From positions 78,133 through 142,132 of the forward strand of contig CAZMAF010000001.1 in the NCBI GenBank assembly GCA_964564225.1: 64,000 bases of DNA, given 5' to 3'. Position 1 is the stretch's first letter. Each line of letters starts with the position of its first letter. The notes beneath the pieces are model-generated. The model made no database searches, was not told the DNA's origin, and saw only the letters and a program-made list of their open reading frames with translations. A program made the position numbers and the translations under genes. This stretch comes from RGIG1993 sp964564225 (lineage in GTDB: Bacteria > Bacillota > Clostridia > Oscillospirales > CAG-272). Below are positions 51,932 to 60,906 of the stretch, in pieces.

Positions 51932-53164
51932 TTATTTTACCATAAACGCTTCGATTTCCGAAACCTCTTTGATAATATCGGCAGAAAGATTAACAGCTCC
52001 CGTCTTCATAATAAGCAGATCGTCCTCAATACGTATACCGATGTTATGCTCGGGAAAATACAGACCGGGCTCGTTAGTGATCACCGCACCTACGGGCAAA
52101 GGCGCGCCCTTCGGACAAGGATCGTGCGTATCAAGACCGAGAGAATGCGAAACACCGTGAAAATACACGCGCTTGATCTCCTCTTTTTCCTTGATGAGTC
52201 CTGCCGCAAGACATCCCTCGGCAAGCGTTTCAATACAAATCTTTTGCAGATCCCCCATCGTCATTCCCGCGCGAGCAGCAGATTCTACCTTCTTGTTAGC
52301 CGAAAGCACGATCTCATAAACCGTTTTCTGAAGCGGGGTAAATTTACCGTTTACAGGAAAGGTACGCGAAATATCGGCAGAATACCCATTACTCTTAGCA
52401 CCAAGATCAAAGAGAACAAGCTCGCCATCTTTCATTTCGGTATTATTATCGGAATAATGAAGTGTCGTGGCGTTACCTCCCGATGCCGCAATAGTCGTAA
52501 AAGCCAGATCATGCTGACCTTCGCTTTTCAGTACAAAATCAAAATGCGCTTCAAGCTCATATTCCTTCATAGAAGGACGGGAATTTCGCATTAAAGCCTC
52601 GATTCCCTTCTTCGTAACCGAAAGCGCCTTTTTAATCTCGTCAACCTCACAGGGCTTTTTCGCATAACGAAGCGAAACGATCAGGGGATACGCATCGACG
52701 ATTTCGCAAACTTCAGCATACGCCGCCTGCATAGAAAGACCGAACGAATGATAGTTGGTATTCCTTTTAGTTTCAAGATCAAGATAAAGCGTAACCCCCT
52801 GAAGGAGTACCTTCATTTCAATGTCAAACTGCGAACGGTAACGGACGCACTTCATTGGAACGCCCGAAATCCGAGAGGCTTCACGGCGCGTCAGCTTATG
52901 TCCGACCCATTTGGCGTGCATTTCGTCGTATTCATCAATGTAAAGATATTCTGCGTTAATGCCTGCTTTTCTTGCAAGCACGAGATAAACGTTTTCCTGT
53001 GTAATACCGCTCAGATAATAACAGTTTGCATTAGCACGAAAAGGATAATTTTCATCTGCCGACATATTCACAGGATATCCCGTCGAAAAAACAGCAACAA
53101 AATCCCCCTCTATTTTTTTAAACAGCGCACGGCGGTTTGCGCGAAAAAATGATTTTTCCATCAT
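51932..53164 (-). CDS. Xaa-Pro aminopeptidase (M24B)
   Basis: 410 residues. A dimanganese peptidase releasing an N-terminal residue before proline. Metal ligands are visible in LVLFDLGAKSNGYSADISRT (two Asp), FHGVSHSLGLDTHD (His), VITNEPGLYFPE (Glu) and GIRIEDDLLI (Glu). The N-terminal creatinase-like domain (residues 5-130) is the AMP_N type. ATG 53164 is chosen because GTAGGTG precedes it; a GTG at 53170 is also in frame. Only 6 bases separate it from mutY. Confidence 0.92.
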   Translation of the reverse strand: MMEKSFFRANRRALFKKIEGDFVAVFSTGYPVNMSADENYPFRANANCYYLSGITQENVYLVLARKAGINAEYLYIDEYDEMHAKWVGHKLTRREASRISGVPMKCVRYRSQFDIEMKVLLQGVTLYLDLETKRNTNYHSFGLSMQAAYAEVCEIVDAYPLIVSLRYAKKPCEVDEIKKALSVTKKGIEALMRNSRPSMKEYELEAHFDFVLKSEGQHDLAFTTIAASGGNATTLHYSDNNTEMKDGELVLFDLGAKSNGYSADISRTFPVNGKFTPLQKTVYEIVLSANKKVESAARAGMTMGDLQKICIETLAEGCLAAGLIKEKEEIKRVYFHGVSHSLGLDTHDPCPKGAPLPVGAVITNEPGLYFPEHNIGIRIEDDLLIMKTGAVNLSADIIKEVSEIEAFMVK

Positions 53165-53170
53165 AAACAC

Positions 53171-54238
53171 CTACTCTTTCATATAATTAACGTACACCTT
53201 AAACGCCGTCGGAATTGCATAGTCAGATAAGATCTGCGCTCCCGTTTGCCAAACAAAGCTATCCGCCTCGTTGACAACCTCAACAGCATATCCCTTCATC
53301 TGCCAGATAACGTGCGTAAAAACATGCTTGGCATCGGGTAACGGTTCGATCCGTAACGCTTGAATACCTTTTTTCGCAAGATAGTTCTCTACATCGCCAT
53401 CCGAACCAAACCCATCGAAATTCACAAGCTCCCACATATCGGCAAGCAAGCCTTCGCTCCCACGTCTTGCGATTGCATAACGACCATTTTGAGAACGTAT
53501 TAACAATACCGTTTTTTTCTCAAGTCGCTTATCCTTTTTCACAAGTCTTACCGGCAATTCAGCCGTAATACCCTGACGGTAAGCAAGGCAAAGCGCTTTC
53601 ACAGGACAGCTTTCACAGCGCGGCACACCATTCGGAATACACACGCGCTCGCCAAGCTCCATAAGTCCTTCAGTCAGAAGTGCTGCTTCTTTCCCTTCGG
53701 GATAATGCGCCGCAAGCAATCGACTTACCTCGGTCTTCACACGCGGTTGCATAATATCATCATACGAAGCAAGCATCCGCGAAATCACACGAAGTACGTT
53801 ACCGTCAACAGCGGGAGACGGCTTTCCATAGGCAATCGAAGCAATAGCGCCGGCGGTATACGCTCCGATACCGGGCAGCTTTTCAAGCTCCTCTGCCGAA
53901 GACGGAATTTTCCCGCCAAAATTTTCCATAATCAAAACAGCAGACTTTTTCAAATTCCTTGCACGGGAATAATAACCAAGCCCCTGCCACAACTTCATCA
54001 AACGGTCATCCTCAACCGAAGCGAGCGCCGAAACCGTCGGCAAAGCCTCTAAAAAACGTGCATAATATGATAACACCGCATCAATCCGTGTCTGTTGAAG
54101 CATAATTTCGGATATCCAGACGTGATAAGGTGTCGGCTCATTGCGCCAAGGCAGATCAATTTTATTAACCCGATACCACGAAACGATCCGCGGCAGAATA
54201 TCCCCAATCAAGCCGTGATACTGTGAAAAATCCGTCAT
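53171..54238 (-). CDS. mutY: A/G-specific adenine glycosylase MutY
   Basis: 355 residues. It removes adenine mispaired with 8-oxoguanine. HhH-GPD core with LPWRNEPTPYHVWISEIMLQ (catalytic glutamate after WISE), LQQTRIDAVLSYY, the helix-hairpin-helix LPGIGAYTAGAIASIAYG and catalytic aspartate in PAVDGNVLRV; Fe-S loop CIPNGVPRCESCPVKALC. A C-terminal Nudix-like domain recognises 8-oxoG. It overlaps the upstream small gene by four bases (ATGA). Confidence 0.95.
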   Translation of the reverse strand: MTDFSQYHGLIGDILPRIVSWYRVNKIDLPWRNEPTPYHVWISEIMLQQTRIDAVLSYYARFLEALPTVSALASVEDDRLMKLWQGLGYYSRARNLKKSAVLIMENFGGKIPSSAEELEKLPGIGAYTAGAIASIAYGKPSPAVDGNVLRVISRMLASYDDIMQPRVKTEVSRLLAAHYPEGKEAALLTEGLMELGERVCIPNGVPRCESCPVKALCLAYRQGITAELPVRLVKKDKRLEKKTVLLIRSQNGRYAIARRGSEGLLADMWELVNFDGFGSDGDVENYLAKKGIQALRIEPLPDAKHVFTHVIWQMKGYAVEVVNEADSFVWQTGAQILSDYAIPTAFKVYVNYMKE

Positions 54239-54597
54239 CTGACAATATCAAGCTTTAACGCATAAACAAGGATAAGAATTAACGACAGAATAACAGCAAA
54301 ACCGATTCCGACCATCACGCCCTGAAAAATACGACTCGCCTTTCTCTTTTGATTAAGTGCCGCCGTTTCTTCCTGCTTTGCCGCGTATTGCAAGTTATAC
54401 TTTTGATATAGCGCAGCACTGTCCTTATAATCACCGAGCGCAAGAAGCGTATCCAGACTTTCCTCGAACAGCTCATTATTCGTAAGAGATGAGGTCAGAT
54501 AGCCCAGCGCGCGTTGATAAAGCTGTTCTTTTTGCAGATCGGTCATCGCCGTATCCTTTTGATCAAACACATCTTCTGTGTACTTCATTTCTTCCAT
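54235..54597 (-). CDS. Small tail-anchored membrane protein between comF and mutY
   Basis: 120 residues, a soluble helical region with TPR-like features (YQRALGYLTSSL; LLALGDYKDSAALYQKYNLQ) followed by a single C-terminal helix at about 92-114. It overlaps comF by 13 bases and mutY by four, so all are translated as a unit. A GGAG site precedes ATG 54597. Function unknown; the DYKDS motif recurs in Clostridial membrane proteins with YARHG or TPR-like repeats. Confidence 0.7.
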   Translation of the reverse strand: MEEMKYTEDVFDQKDTAMTDLQKEQLYQRALGYLTSSLTNNELFEESLDTLLALGDYKDSAALYQKYNLQYAAKQEETAALNQKRKASRIFQGVMVGIGFAVILSLILILVYALKLDIVR

Positions 54598-55358
54598 ACC
54601 GAACTCCTTTCCGATTTCAAAACCGGATTTTTTTCTTTAGAATTTCCAAGATAAACCTTACCGAAGGTCACTACCGTTATACTTTCGGCTCCCGCCTTTT
54701 TGAGAAGACGCGCACAAGAACCAAGTGTCGCACCAGTCGTAATAACGTCGTCATAAAGGATAATATGCCGCCCTTTAATCTGTTCTTTTTTCCTTTCATA
54801 GAGACTGTACGCATTCTCTCTGTTCATCCTTCTCTCTCGAACGGTAAGATGCTTTTGTTCTTTGGCGCGGTTATGCCGAAACAGACTGGCAAAATCCGCA
54901 CCGAAATAAAGAGCCAACCGCTTTGAGGTCTCTTGCCCCTGATCCACTCCCGACTTCGCCTTCCTTTTCGGACTGCGCGGAACAAAAGTAAAAAGACAGG
55001 ACTCAGGCTCAGTAATACGCGATGCAATAAGGGTAACCAACTCGTGAGAAAGCATACGATAAAGATATTCGTATCTTCCGTCCTTAGCAGCAAGCACCGC
55101 ATCCCGCGCAACGCTATCCTCCTTCGTATACTCAACAAGATGCAGAGCCGCATTAACGCAAGACGACAGCGATTTTGGAAGGCAACCGCAACTCACGTGC
55201 GGACTGCCGCACTCGGGACAAAGAAAACCCTTTTCAATCTCATATTTGGAACGGCAATGCGGACAAAGCGCATCCGTCTTATTATGATCGAGAATATCCC
55301 CGCAGGATACACATTTCGGCGGGAACAATAAATTCAGTAAAAAATCACCGATCCGCAT
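54585..55358 (-). CDS. comF: ComF-family phosphoribosyltransferase-like protein
   Basis: 257 residues. Two N-terminal CxxC zinc ribbons (FPPKCVSCGD..CPHC and CPECGSPHVSCGC) precede a PRTase domain with the PRPP loop HIILYDDVITTGATLGSCAR. ComF links ssDNA handling during competence to replication restart factors. Its place directly after the recD2-type helicase (9 bases) is a common Firmicute arrangement and supports a DNA-uptake or repair role. Confidence 0.9.
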   Translation of the reverse strand: MRIGDFLLNLLFPPKCVSCGDILDHNKTDALCPHCRSKYEIEKGFLCPECGSPHVSCGCLPKSLSSCVNAALHLVEYTKEDSVARDAVLAAKDGRYEYLYRMLSHELVTLIASRITEPESCLFTFVPRSPKRKAKSGVDQGQETSKRLALYFGADFASLFRHNRAKEQKHLTVRERRMNRENAYSLYERKKEQIKGRHIILYDDVITTGATLGSCARLLKKAGAESITVVTFGKVYLGNSKEKNPVLKSERSSVWKK

Positions 55359-55366
55359 ATAAACAC

Positions 55367-55569
55367 CTATACAGCAAAGCTTTCCAGCATAGAACGAAGA
55401 CCGGTATAGCGTTTTGTCAAGCGGTTGTTTTCTACCATTGTTTGTACAACCTGTGCTGAACCCACGAGAATGACGATCTTTTGCGCGCGCGTCACGGCGG
55501 TATAAAGAAGATTTCTCGTCAAAAGCTGAGGAGCGGTACGGTATAACGGCATAATTACGATGGGATATT
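55367..55569 (-). CDS. recD2: RecD2 helicase, 3' exon
   Basis: Encodes the last 67 residues of RecD2: starting in the codon split by the intron (S-E-Y-P-I-V), then VIMPLYRTAPQLLTRNLLYT and AVTRAQKIVILVGS, which contains SF1 helicase motif VI. Joined to 58768-60796 it gives 744 codons including stop with no shift, a normal RecD2 length. On its own no start codon or ribosome site precedes it, so expression depends on intron removal. Confidence 0.88.
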
Positions 55570-55643
55570 ATACCGATAGGTAAGCTTTTGAAAGAAATTA
55601 GCCTTTTGTTCGAAATAGTTTTGCTACAAAATACTTTTTAGCA

Positions 55644-55672
55644 TTGACTATTCTTCATTTGTGTGATATAAT
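55644..55672 (+). promoter_or_regulatory. Promoter of the intron passenger gene
   Basis: TTGACT - 17 bases - TATAAT on the plus strand, opposite to intron and host gene. Confidence 0.75.
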
Positions 55673-55703
55673 TATTAAAAAATCTAACGATTTGAGGTTT
55701 AGT

Positions 55704-55883
55704 ATGCAGAATCTTCTTAAAGGAATTTCTTTGATACTGTTTGGTATCGCCATAATTCTTGTTGCATTGGTTAACGAAACTGCACATTACTTTTCTGTTG
55801 ATTTAACCGTTGTAATAACTCTCATTGGAATAATAGTGTCTGCTGTCGGGTTGACATTCACATTTAGTTCTAAGAGCAAATAA
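55704..55883 (+). CDS. Small membrane protein carried in the group II intron
   Basis: 59 residues starting MQNLLKGISLILFG, with a GAGG site 7 bases before the ATG. Two hydrophobic helices at about 5-24 and 32-54 separated by a short polar turn (VNETAHYFSVD), ending in a basic Ser/Lys tail (FSSKSK). No family recognised. Base composition is more AT-rich than the flanking recD2 gene. It has its own promoter and terminator and reads against the intron. It could be a passenger gene, a toxin-like peptide or part of an older insertion. Confidence 0.65.
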   Translation: MQNLLKGISLILFGIAIILVALVNETAHYFSVDLTVVITLIGIIVSAVGLTFTFSSKSK

Positions 55884-55892
55884 TATTCACAC

Positions 55893-55926
55893 AATACTTC
55901 TCTCATCAAGGGAAGTATTTCTTTTT
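55893..55926 (+). terminator. Terminator of the passenger gene
   Basis: Arms AATACTTC and GAAGTATT, followed on the plus strand by TCTTTTT. Confidence 0.75.
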
Positions 55927-55959
55927 AGGCAACTTTTTCCTCCAGCTTTTCCCCCGGTC

Positions 55960-55996
55960 CACACCGTGCGTGCGACTTTCACCGCACACGGCGTTC
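55960..55996 (-). other. Group II intron domain V
   Basis: On the minus strand CGCCGTGTGCGGTGAAAG followed by TCGCACGCACGGTGTG folds into the 34-base domain V hairpin with the GAAA tetraloop and two-base bulge. This is the catalytic core of group II ribozymes and confirms the element's identity and strand. Confidence 0.85.
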
Positions 55997-56074
55997 CATC
56001 GTTTCACTTAATATCACTTTAACATCACAATTTTACAATTATTTCAGCCTTCATTCGCCTTGGAATACGCTTCC

Positions 56075-58042
56075 TTAGCGGAGCGCAGGTAATCCCGCGA
56101 GTTCCCTTAGCTGATTAAGCTTATTAAGTTGCTTGTCATTCAACTTGAGTAAACCCAAATAGAAATCAATTGTGCTTTTCTTTGTAGAGTGTAGCAGTCG
56201 ATGCACATCTTCCAGTATAAGCACAAGATTGTTATAACCATCTTTGCCACCCATTGCTCTTGGAGTTTTGTGATGACAATGTATTTCCTCTTGACATAAA
56301 AAGTCTTTGCCAGTGATGGCACATCTACCTCTTTGTGCCGCAAAGAGAGAAACACGGTTATCGTTATACTCAATTGAACGGTCACTTACTGGGTATTTGT
56401 ATAGCTCACCCAGTAACCAAGCGTTCCGAAACATTAGGTTGTCGTGTTTCCATTTTCGTCCTTCAGGCGTGTATAGATTAACAGCTTTCTTCTTACCTAC
56501 GGTTGTTCTGTGACTTACATATGCTATCGGTAGAATGTAATGTCCTTGACATTCCATTATCCGTCTGCATTTTCCGTAATTTTTGTAATCTCCTTGTCTT
56601 GGGGTTAAGGAGCATTTCTTCAGAGGTTTAAGCCGATTATACAATGCCTTGTAAATCGAGTTATGGATTTCTTGACAATCCGTTGTAATATCCGTTGCCA
56701 TTCGGAAATAGTTATGTATTCCTCTAACCTCGGAGTTATACAACTGAATGTTTCTCACGGCTTGTTTTGAGTCACCGCTTCGTTGAATGACTTTGATTTG
56801 CTTTTTTAATGCAACTTTAGTGCGCTCAATTGCTTTAGGGCACATATGGGACACAATGACATCTTTTTTGCCTTTTCTTTTTGTTCTAATTTCAATTCCC
56901 AAGAATTCTCCAGATTTTTTCCGAAGATTTACAATCCGAGTCTTTTCCATTGAAACATCAAGGTCAAGGCGCTTTTTGAGCCATTCCGCGACTCCATATA
57001 GTGTTTTCTCTGCTTCACCCTTTGTAGCACACATTATTCGCACATCGTCTGCATATCGGATGATGTGCATTTCTTTTAGATTGGTTTTTCGCATTTCCCG
57101 AAAAGAGCTTCCTTTGCTGAAAGTTCCATTCGGTGCTACTCCGCCTTTCCATTTGTACGCAAGTGGATTTTCTCCCCATTGACTTTCCATATGCCAATCC
57201 AATTCATTGAGAACGATATTGGCAAGTAACGGTGAGATAATACCGCCTTGCGGTGTGCCTTTTGTTGGTGTCAAGATAGTACCATCGGGCATTTCGATTT
57301 TTGCCTTTAGTATCTTCTTAATTATGCAGATAAGTTGCTTATCCCTAATTCCCATCGCCCAAATTTGTCTAATCAGTTTGGTGTGATTGACATTGTCGAA
57401 GAATCCTTTTATATCCACTTCAATCATATAATACAGATTCGACCGATTGATGTATCGGTAAACCTCATTTATTGCATTTTCCGCAGACCGTAAAGGACGG
57501 AATCCAAAACTCCCATCGAAAAACTTTGCTTCACAAATAGGTTCGAGTATTTGTAGAATACATTGTTGTATCAATCTATCCCATATACACGGAATACCTA
57601 AAGGTCGTGTTCTACCGTTGGGTTTTGGTATATCCTTTCTCCGAACATTTCTCGGTTGATAGTTACTTAGGATATTTCGCACTCGTTTGCATACTACTTC
57701 TGGTTCGAGTTTTTCGATATGTTTAATGTTCAGTCCATCCGTACCAGGCGTTTTACTTCCCGAATTGCGTTTTATGGAACGGTATGCCATCAAGATATTT
57801 GCGTTCGAAGTGATATACTTCATTAGCGTATCAAAGATAACTCCGTTTTTACTGTCACTATACAGTTTATCTAACAACTCTTGCTGGTCGTAGTATTCAG
57901 CATATCGAAGTTTGTTTATTTTCTTCTGCTTAATCTTTTTGGCTATCTGTACTTCTACAGGTTGCCTTGCTGAAATTTGTTCATCCACTGGTTCATCACC
58001 CCCACTGTATGAGGTACCTCTTTTGGGCTTACTCACATCCAA
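56075..58042 (-). CDS. ltrA: Group II intron reverse transcriptase/maturase with HNH endonuclease
   Basis: 655 residues, apparently intact. RT blocks: IPKPNGRTRPLGIPCIWDRL, FGFRPLRSAENAI, IEVDIKGFFDNVNH, GTPQGGIISPLLANIVLNEL and the catalytic IIRYADDVRI; then a maturase X domain, a DNA-binding region, and a C-terminal HNH with RGRCAITGKDFL, EIHCHHKTPRAMGGKDGYNN and LVLILEDVHRLLHS. It assists splicing and drives retrohoming by cutting the second strand and copying intron RNA. It lies in domain IV, the standard position. Confidence 0.95.
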   Translation of the reverse strand: MDVSKPKRGTSYSGGDEPVDEQISARQPVEVQIAKKIKQKKINKLRYAEYYDQQELLDKLYSDSKNGVIFDTLMKYITSNANILMAYRSIKRNSGSKTPGTDGLNIKHIEKLEPEVVCKRVRNILSNYQPRNVRRKDIPKPNGRTRPLGIPCIWDRLIQQCILQILEPICEAKFFDGSFGFRPLRSAENAINEVYRYINRSNLYYMIEVDIKGFFDNVNHTKLIRQIWAMGIRDKQLICIIKKILKAKIEMPDGTILTPTKGTPQGGIISPLLANIVLNELDWHMESQWGENPLAYKWKGGVAPNGTFSKGSSFREMRKTNLKEMHIIRYADDVRIMCATKGEAEKTLYGVAEWLKKRLDLDVSMEKTRIVNLRKKSGEFLGIEIRTKRKGKKDVIVSHMCPKAIERTKVALKKQIKVIQRSGDSKQAVRNIQLYNSEVRGIHNYFRMATDITTDCQEIHNSIYKALYNRLKPLKKCSLTPRQGDYKNYGKCRRIMECQGHYILPIAYVSHRTTVGKKKAVNLYTPEGRKWKHDNLMFRNAWLLGELYKYPVSDRSIEYNDNRVSLFAAQRGRCAITGKDFLCQEEIHCHHKTPRAMGGKDGYNNLVLILEDVHRLLHSTKKSTIDFYLGLLKLNDKQLNKLNQLRELAGLPALR

Positions 58043-58767
58043 TGCTAAGTGATGTTTAGTGTATATTAGTGTAACGACTTGTGGCCATTCCTCCTACTTC
58101 CATTACAGAAGTTATCATTGGTTCGACCACTACTTTTCAGCATTAGTTCGATAACTTATTATTCTTCGTTTACCTATTCTCGTTTCCGAGAACCTAATAC
58201 CTTTCCTCGTTCCCTTAATTTTATCTGTACATTTTCTCTTTTAGGTTTCTGCTATAGGCCTGTCGGATTCATATGCGCCTGCCGCATATAAGGTATTTCA
58301 TAGACGCAGATTTTTACTTTACCTCACCGACGTCCCTCTATGGGGAAACTCCGTGTTTCCACGTATCGCCAGTTTAGACCCGTACTTTCGCAGATTCGTC
58401 AGTACATTCCGTACATTCTAACCGTGAGAGATTTATAGACCCCCGACATATCATTTCCCTTGTCTTATACTTTAGATGTTTGGAACGGGCGGGCTCTGGC
58501 CACTTTTGTACCAATTCTTACTAATCTATTTCTTTGATTTAGGTACTCTTTCTGCCGACTTTACCGAGCTTCTGACTATTTAACTTTCGTTATATATAGC
58601 CAGTCGGAGTCTTAGGGATAGTCCTTCAAGAGGGTTGCCCAATCCTTTCGGGATTGGCTCTATCATTTGACTATTCGAATTAAGAGTTCTCCTTAAATAA
58701 GCTTGTAGTATATAACTACTTCGACTTCTTTAAGTGCCTTAGCTTTTCACTAAGGAACGAGTCGCAC

Positions 58768-60796
58768 CACTACCCTGACTTTTATGAATCGTAATCGCAT
58801 AAGCATGCTCAAGCTCGTCCAGCCGACCAAAATCATATAGACAAACCCGATCGTCAAAATTAATCTGCATACGCTCGGCACTATAATCAATTGCCTCAAT
58901 TACACCGATGTCACCGTTAAAAATACCACTGCCGCGCTCATGAAAGCGTTCCCATTCCAACTCATAATTATTTTTAATCTGCATCACTTTATCTCCCTCG
59001 CGGAAAATAAAAGAGCGATATTTCTTTTCTCTTTTTTTACCGTCACGGTAATTCAAAACAGTCTGAAGTGCGCTGTTAAGTGCCTCCGTTCCGCCAATTC
59101 CCTTATGCGAAGGCGTAATCACCTGAATTCCCTCACGAAAATCCGCGCCATAGGTTTTAGGCAAACGGTTGCGGCAAAGATCGACGATCGTCGGTACAAT
59201 ATCCGCCTCATTTTCTCGCGCAAGATAGAAAAAGTCCCCCTTTTTATCGGACAAGATCGGCAATTCCCCATTATTGATAAGATGCGCATTCGTTACAATA
59301 CGACTTTCCTGCGCCTGACGAAATATCTCATTCAAGCGCACCGAAGCGAAGCCGTCAAACGATAAGAGATCACAAAGCACGTTACCGGCACCAACCGAAG
59401 GAAGTTGATCAGCATCACCGATGATCATAAGGCGAGCGCCGGGCTTGATTGCCTTCAGAAGAGCCGCCATCAATAAGGTATCGACCATCGAAGCCTCGTC
59501 AACGATAATCACGCTTTCATCAAGCAAATTATGCTCGTTGCGACGGAATTTCGTCTTCTCGCCGGCAAGATATTCCATATCAAGAAGACGGTGTATCGTT
59601 TTAGCTTCGTGCTGTGTCGCCTCAGACATACGCTTTGCCGCGCGTCCCGTGGGTGCTGCGAGCGCAATTTTAAAGCCCATTCTTTCATAAATCGCAATCA
59701 CGGCGCGAATAATCGTCGTTTTACCCGTACCGGGACCGCCTGTCAGAATCATAACACCGTTGTTTGCTGCTGAAAGAATTGCCTTTCTCTGCATTTTAGC
59801 ATAAACCACACCGCTTTGCGCCTCAATCTGCCGTATCATATATTCAAGATTGTCAATTGACGACTTCTCACAAAGCTTGTCGAGAATCGAAAGCTTCGTT
59901 GCAATATACTTTTCCGCCTCATAATATTCGGTAAGATACGTACACCGCCGCGCCTTTACGTCTATCGTCATCACTTCGCGCGAAACCTCAAGCGATGCAA
60001 GCGGCGCTTCCACGCGTTCAATGTCCACCTTCAGCGTATCAGCCGTCAGCTTCACAAGCTTATCGCGCGGAATATAAGTATGACCGTGATTGATCGCGTT
60101 ATAAGAAAGCATATACTTAATACCCGAGGATATTCGAAACTCATTGTCGGACGAAAAACCAATTGAAGAAGCAAAACGGTCGGCAGACTCAAAACCAACA
60201 CCGTGAATCTGATCGCACAGGATATAGGGATTTCGGTTAATAAGATCAATCGCGCCCGAACCCCATTTTTTATAGATCTTCATAATAGTCGCAGGACCGA
60301 AAAAGTCTCGGCAGAACAACATAATGGATCGGACGCCGAACTGACTTTTAAAACTTTCGGATATTTCCTGTGCTTTTTTATCGGTGATTCCCTTAATATC
60401 GGTCAGCCACTCGGGATGTGACTCAATGACGTTGAAGGTGTCCTCGCCGAATTGCGCCACAATACGCTTCGCAGTTACCGCGCCAACACCCTTGATCACA
60501 CCGGAGGAAAGATATTTGATCATTGATTCTGCCGACGACGGCAAGTGCTTTTCATAATACTCTACCTTAAACTGCTTACCGTAACTCGCATGCGTTTCCC
60601 ATTTTCCCTTGGCGCGTATGCTTTCACCTGCATTCAGATACGGCATAATACCAACAACCGTCACAATCTCTTCGCCAATATCAAGTTCGCAAACGGTATA
60701 TCCGTTTTGATCATTTGAATAAATAACGTTTTCCACAAGCCCCTCAAGATACTCACTCTCATCAAACTTGCGTTCAAGAGAATCAAACAAACTCAT
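58768..60796 (-). CDS. recD2: RecD2-type SF1 helicase, 5' exon
   Basis: Encodes residues 1-676 of the helicase. N-terminal OB-like and HhH region (LSSGVIKGVGAVTAKRIVAQ), then SF1B motifs: MILTGGPGTGKTTIIRAV (I), IIVDEASMVDT (II), IGDADQLPSVGAG (III), and AYAITIHKSQGS (V), where the exon stops inside the motif. RecD2 unwinds DNA 5' to 3' in repair. If unspliced, reading into the intron adds GATRSLVKS and stops, giving 685 residues without motif VI. Exons plus intron define one split gene. Confidence 0.93.
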
Positions 60797-60813
60797 ACTT
60801 TCCCCTCCTTTCT

Positions 60814-60881
60814 AAAAAAACACGCGCTCCGTATACGCCGCATAGCCTTTGAAGCTTTGGCGCATACTCAAAAGCGCGTGT
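60814..60881 (-). terminator. Terminator of metK
   Basis: A long stem, ACACGCGCT with complement plus an inner GTATGCGCC/GGCGTATAC stem, followed by T7 on the minus strand. Confidence 0.8.
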
Positions 60882-60906
60882 CGCAAATTCATACAATTTA
60901 AATCAA

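Larger units (their letters stand above)
55570..58767 (-). mobile_element. Group II intron inserted in recD2
   Basis: 3198 bases on the same strand as its host gene. The 5' end is GTGCGACTCG (group II consensus GUGYG); the 3' end is CCTATCGGTAT, ending in AT (consensus AY), with a bulged A eight bases from the end as branch point. Domain V is at about 55960-55996. Domain VI is formed by ACCG..AAAAGCT (about 55944-55960) and AGCTT..CGGT (55571-55585), but its loop is about 360 bases long and holds a separate gene. The stretch 58043-58767 is the structured domain I-III RNA with no ORF. Domain IV holds the reverse transcriptase ORF. Removal restores recD2 exactly, so the intron is probably splicing-competent. 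Confidence 0.88.

Noticed and set aside
58079..58291. A plus-strand ORF in the intron 5' region
   Set aside because: It lies in the structured domain I-III RNA, has no ribosome site and a hydrophobic, repetitive translation.
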